Positions 30,862 to 32,500 of a stretch of 32,500 bases of DNA are shown one piece after another (the stretch's first letter is position 1; every line of letters begins with the position of its first letter). The stretch lies in NCBI RefSeq assembly GCF_000231385.2, contig NC_018515.1, positions 107,501 to 140,000 of the forward strand, written 5' to 3'. The notes below the pieces were generated by a model. That model had not been told where the DNA came from, searched no databases, and saw only the letters and a list, made by a program, of their open reading frames with translations. The translations under genes were made by a program, and so were the position numbers. This DNA is from Desulfosporosinus meridiei DSM 13257 (lineage in GTDB: Bacteria > Bacillota > Desulfitobacteriia > Desulfitobacteriales > Desulfitobacteriaceae).

Positions 30862-32127
30862 ATGGACATTTTTCAAGAATTAAAGGATCGAGGATTAATC
30901 TATCAACACACAGACGAGAATGCATTGCGTAACCGATTATCAAGTGGGCCGATGGCGTTATATTGTGGATTCGATCCCACTGCGGATAGTTTGCATATTG
31001 GGCACTTGCTTCCACTTTTGGTCTTAAGAAGATTTCAACTTGCCGGGCATAAGTCAATTGCCTTAGTAGGAGGAGGAACAGGGCTGATTGGCGATCCAAG
31101 CGGCAAAGCCTCCGAACGAACATTAAACCCCAAAGAGATTGTTGAGCAATGGGCACAAAAGATTAAGAATCAATTTGGCCGGTTCTTAGATTTTGAAACG
31201 GGGGACAATCCTGCGATATTGGCCAACAATTATGATTGGCTGGGCTCACTTCAAGTGATTGAATTTCTCAGAGATATCGGCAAATACTTCCCTCTGGGGG
31301 CTATGCTGGCCAAAGATTCGGTTGAATCCCGTCTGAGCAAAGGGATATCCTTCACGGAGTTTAGCTATATGATTCTGCAATCCTATGATTACTTAAAGCT
31401 TAATGAAATGTACGGATGTGAGATGCAGATCGGCGGAAGTGACCAATGGGGTAACATTACCGCCGGAATCGAGTTAATTCGGCGGACTGCTGTTCAAGAA
31501 AAGGAAATGCACGGACTGACTCTGCCTCTTGTCACCAAGAGTGACGGAACCAAATTCGGGAAGACTGAGGGAGGAGCAGTTTGGCTAGATCCAGAAAAAA
31601 TGTCTCCCTACAAATTCTATCAGTTCTGGCTGAATACAGATGACAAAGATGTCGTTAAGTTCTTGAAATATTTCACCTTTATTTCTATAGAAGAGATCAA
31701 TGAACTCGCCCAAGGTGTGGAAAAGGAACCTGAAAAGAGAAATGCTCAACGGGCTTTGGCAAAGGATGTAACAAAGTTAGTTCACGGACAGGAGGCCCTC
31801 CAGCGAGCTGAAAAGATCACGGCTGCGCTTTTTGGAGGAGGGTTAGGAAATCTGACTGCCCTAGAAATCGAGGAAGGCTTTAGTGATGTGCCCTCCGCAA
31901 CGATCCAATCCCCAGAGACCAGTTTAGTTGATGCATTAGTCCAAGTAGGAGCGGTTTCGTCAAAACGCCAGGCTCGAGAGTCTATTGAGAGTGGGGCTAT
32001 CTATATTAACGATATTCGTCATACCATTGTTGATTCAGCAGTTTCACAGCTAGAGAGATTAGATCAGAAGTATCTTGTTATTCGTCGAGGTAAGAAAAAC
32101 TACTATCTCCTTAAGTTTGAAGAATAA
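30862..32127 (+). CDS. tyrS: tyrosine-tRNA ligase
   Basis: This 421-residue class I synthetase charges tRNA-Tyr and acts as a homodimer. The nucleotide-binding fold carries the HIGH motif at residues 45-48 in DSLHIGHLLPL and the KMSKS-equivalent KFGKT at 231-235, the variant seen in TyrS of Bacillus type. Tyrosine-site residues lie in YDYLKLNE and GGSDQWGNIT. An S4 RNA-binding domain occupies about 355-421 (SLVDALVQVGAVSSKRQARESI in part). Length is normal. GAAGGGAG lies 8 nt before the ATG. It is a single gene controlled by its T-box and followed by a hairpin. Confidence 0.97.
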   Translation: MDIFQELKDRGLIYQHTDENALRNRLSSGPMALYCGFDPTADSLHIGHLLPLLVLRRFQLAGHKSIALVGGGTGLIGDPSGKASERTLNPKEIVEQWAQKIKNQFGRFLDFETGDNPAILANNYDWLGSLQVIEFLRDIGKYFPLGAMLAKDSVESRLSKGISFTEFSYMILQSYDYLKLNEMYGCEMQIGGSDQWGNITAGIELIRRTAVQEKEMHGLTLPLVTKSDGTKFGKTEGGAVWLDPEKMSPYKFYQFWLNTDDKDVVKFLKYFTFISIEEINELAQGVEKEPEKRNAQRALAKDVTKLVHGQEALQRAEKITAALFGGGLGNLTALEIEEGFSDVPSATIQSPETSLVDALVQVGAVSSKRQARESIESGAIYINDIRHTIVDSAVSQLERLDQKYLVIRRGKKNYYLLKFEE

Positions 32128-32147
32128 TTAATGTAACCCTATTATAA

Positions 32148-32187
32148 AAGTACCGAACTGCTGCTAATACTAGGCGGTTCGGTACTT
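32148..32187 (+). terminator. hairpin after tyrS
   Basis: AAGTACCGAAC (32148-32158) and GTTCGGTACTT (32177-32187) form a perfect 11-bp stem with an 18-nt loop, 20 nt after the stop codon. The following TTAAACC is not a strong T-run. Confidence 0.6.
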
Positions 32188-32233
32188 AAACCATTAATTT
32201 GGCACCGATGGTCGAATAGGGTCAATGTTACCT

Positions 32234-32263
32234 TTGACAATTGCAATCGAAGATTATTATAAT
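32234..32263 (+). promoter_or_regulatory. rRNA operon promoter P1
   Basis: Perfect TTGACA at 32234-32239 and perfect TATAAT at 32258-32263, with an 18-nt spacer. It is the first of three tandem promoters on the approach to the next rRNA operon. Confidence 0.75.
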
Positions 32264-32289
32264 CCTAAAAAAATAAACTCGAAAAACAG

Positions 32290-32318
32290 TTGACAATGTA
32301 ATAATTAGATGGTAGTAT
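32290..32318 (+). promoter_or_regulatory. rRNA operon promoter P2
   Basis: TTGACA at 32290-32295, a 17-nt spacer and TAGTAT at 32313-32318. The first 13 bases, TTGACAATGTAAT, equal those of the infC promoter at 11603. Confidence 0.75.
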
Positions 32319-32394
32319 ATCGAGGTGCCGCAAAACTAACTGCTAATTTAAAGACAATATTACAGTTAATTCCACGGTCGATGAAATTAAGGTG

Positions 32395-32423
32395 TTGACA
32401 ACATAAGTTGAAAATGCTAAGAT
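32395..32423 (+). promoter_or_regulatory. rRNA operon promoter P3
   Basis: TTGACA at 32395-32400, a 17-nt spacer and TAAGAT at 32418-32423. This promoter is nearest to the expected 16S gene. Confidence 0.8.
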
Positions 32424-32500
32424 AACATTCCGGCCCAAACGGGTCAAACAAAATCCATGGTCTTTGAAAACTAAACAACAAGGACAGCCAATGAGAGAAA
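32424..32500 (+). other. leader of a second rRNA operon (16S lies beyond the window)
   Basis: The segment TCTTTGAAAACTAAACAACA near 32460-32480 is the stretch typically found just before Firmicutes 16S rRNA genes, where it takes part in processing and antitermination. The 16S gene itself is not reached. This operon points the same way as the one at the left edge. Confidence 0.75.

Overview
The window reads as chromosomal DNA of a spore-forming, moderately low-GC Bacillota, most likely the Desulfosporosinus/Desulfitobacterium group of Peptococcaceae. The genus is an inference. The supporting signs are three T-box leaders ahead of aminoacyl-tRNA synthetase genes, a ytxC-type sporulation gene directly before thrS, the order thrS-infC-rpmI-rplT-RNA methyltransferase-pheS-pheT-zapA with mutS2 nearby, strong Shine-Dalgarno sites, and frequent GTG/TTG starts.

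Layout. Positions 1-1620 are the 3' part of a 23S rRNA and a 5S rRNA. About 1.6 kb of accessory DNA follows, with paired hairpins, a degraded coding remnant, a 42-aa C2H2 zinc-finger mini-protein on the minus strand, a small membrane protein and a processive-type GT2 glycosyltransferase. Next come a seven-tRNA operon (Val, Asp, Phe, Gly, Cys, Leu, Val) and a polyamine pair (Orn/Lys/Arg decarboxylase and spermidine synthase), then a REP-like palindrome. From 8.2 to 18.2 kb lies a translation block: ytxC, T-box-thrS, L20-leader-infC-rpmI-rplT, a SpoU RNA methyltransferase, T-box-pheST and zapA. A minus-strand ABC importer of the TrpXYZ-like type follows, then a U32-family gene and mutS2 on the plus strand, a class A penicillin-binding protein on the minus strand, and T-box-tyrS. 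The window ends in the promoter region and leader of a second, co-oriented rRNA operon with three tandem consensus promoters.

How it fits together. Most genes serve translation: rRNA, tRNAs, IF3, L35, L20, three tRNA synthetases sensed by their own tRNAs, an rRNA methyltransferase, a U32 protein of the family that hydroxylates RNA, and MutS2, a ribosome-collision factor in Bacillus. The order is close to the Bacillus thrS-to-mutS2 region but is interrupted between zapA and mutS2 by the ABC importer and the U32 gene.

Least explained parts. (1) A dispersed, closed-stem repeat has two close copies, just after zapA and just after mutS2, and a divergent inverted third copy. (2) The 42-aa bacterial C2H2 finger gene has a perfect ribosome-binding site and was overlooked because of its size. 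(3) The ABC operon has a short leader with mutually exclusive hairpins and a U-tract. (4) A run of hairpins lies upstream of the tyrS T-box. (5) The U32 protein carries an internal duplication of its cysteine signature. Nothing here was checked against a database. All similarity statements come from reading the sequence and from knowledge of the families.
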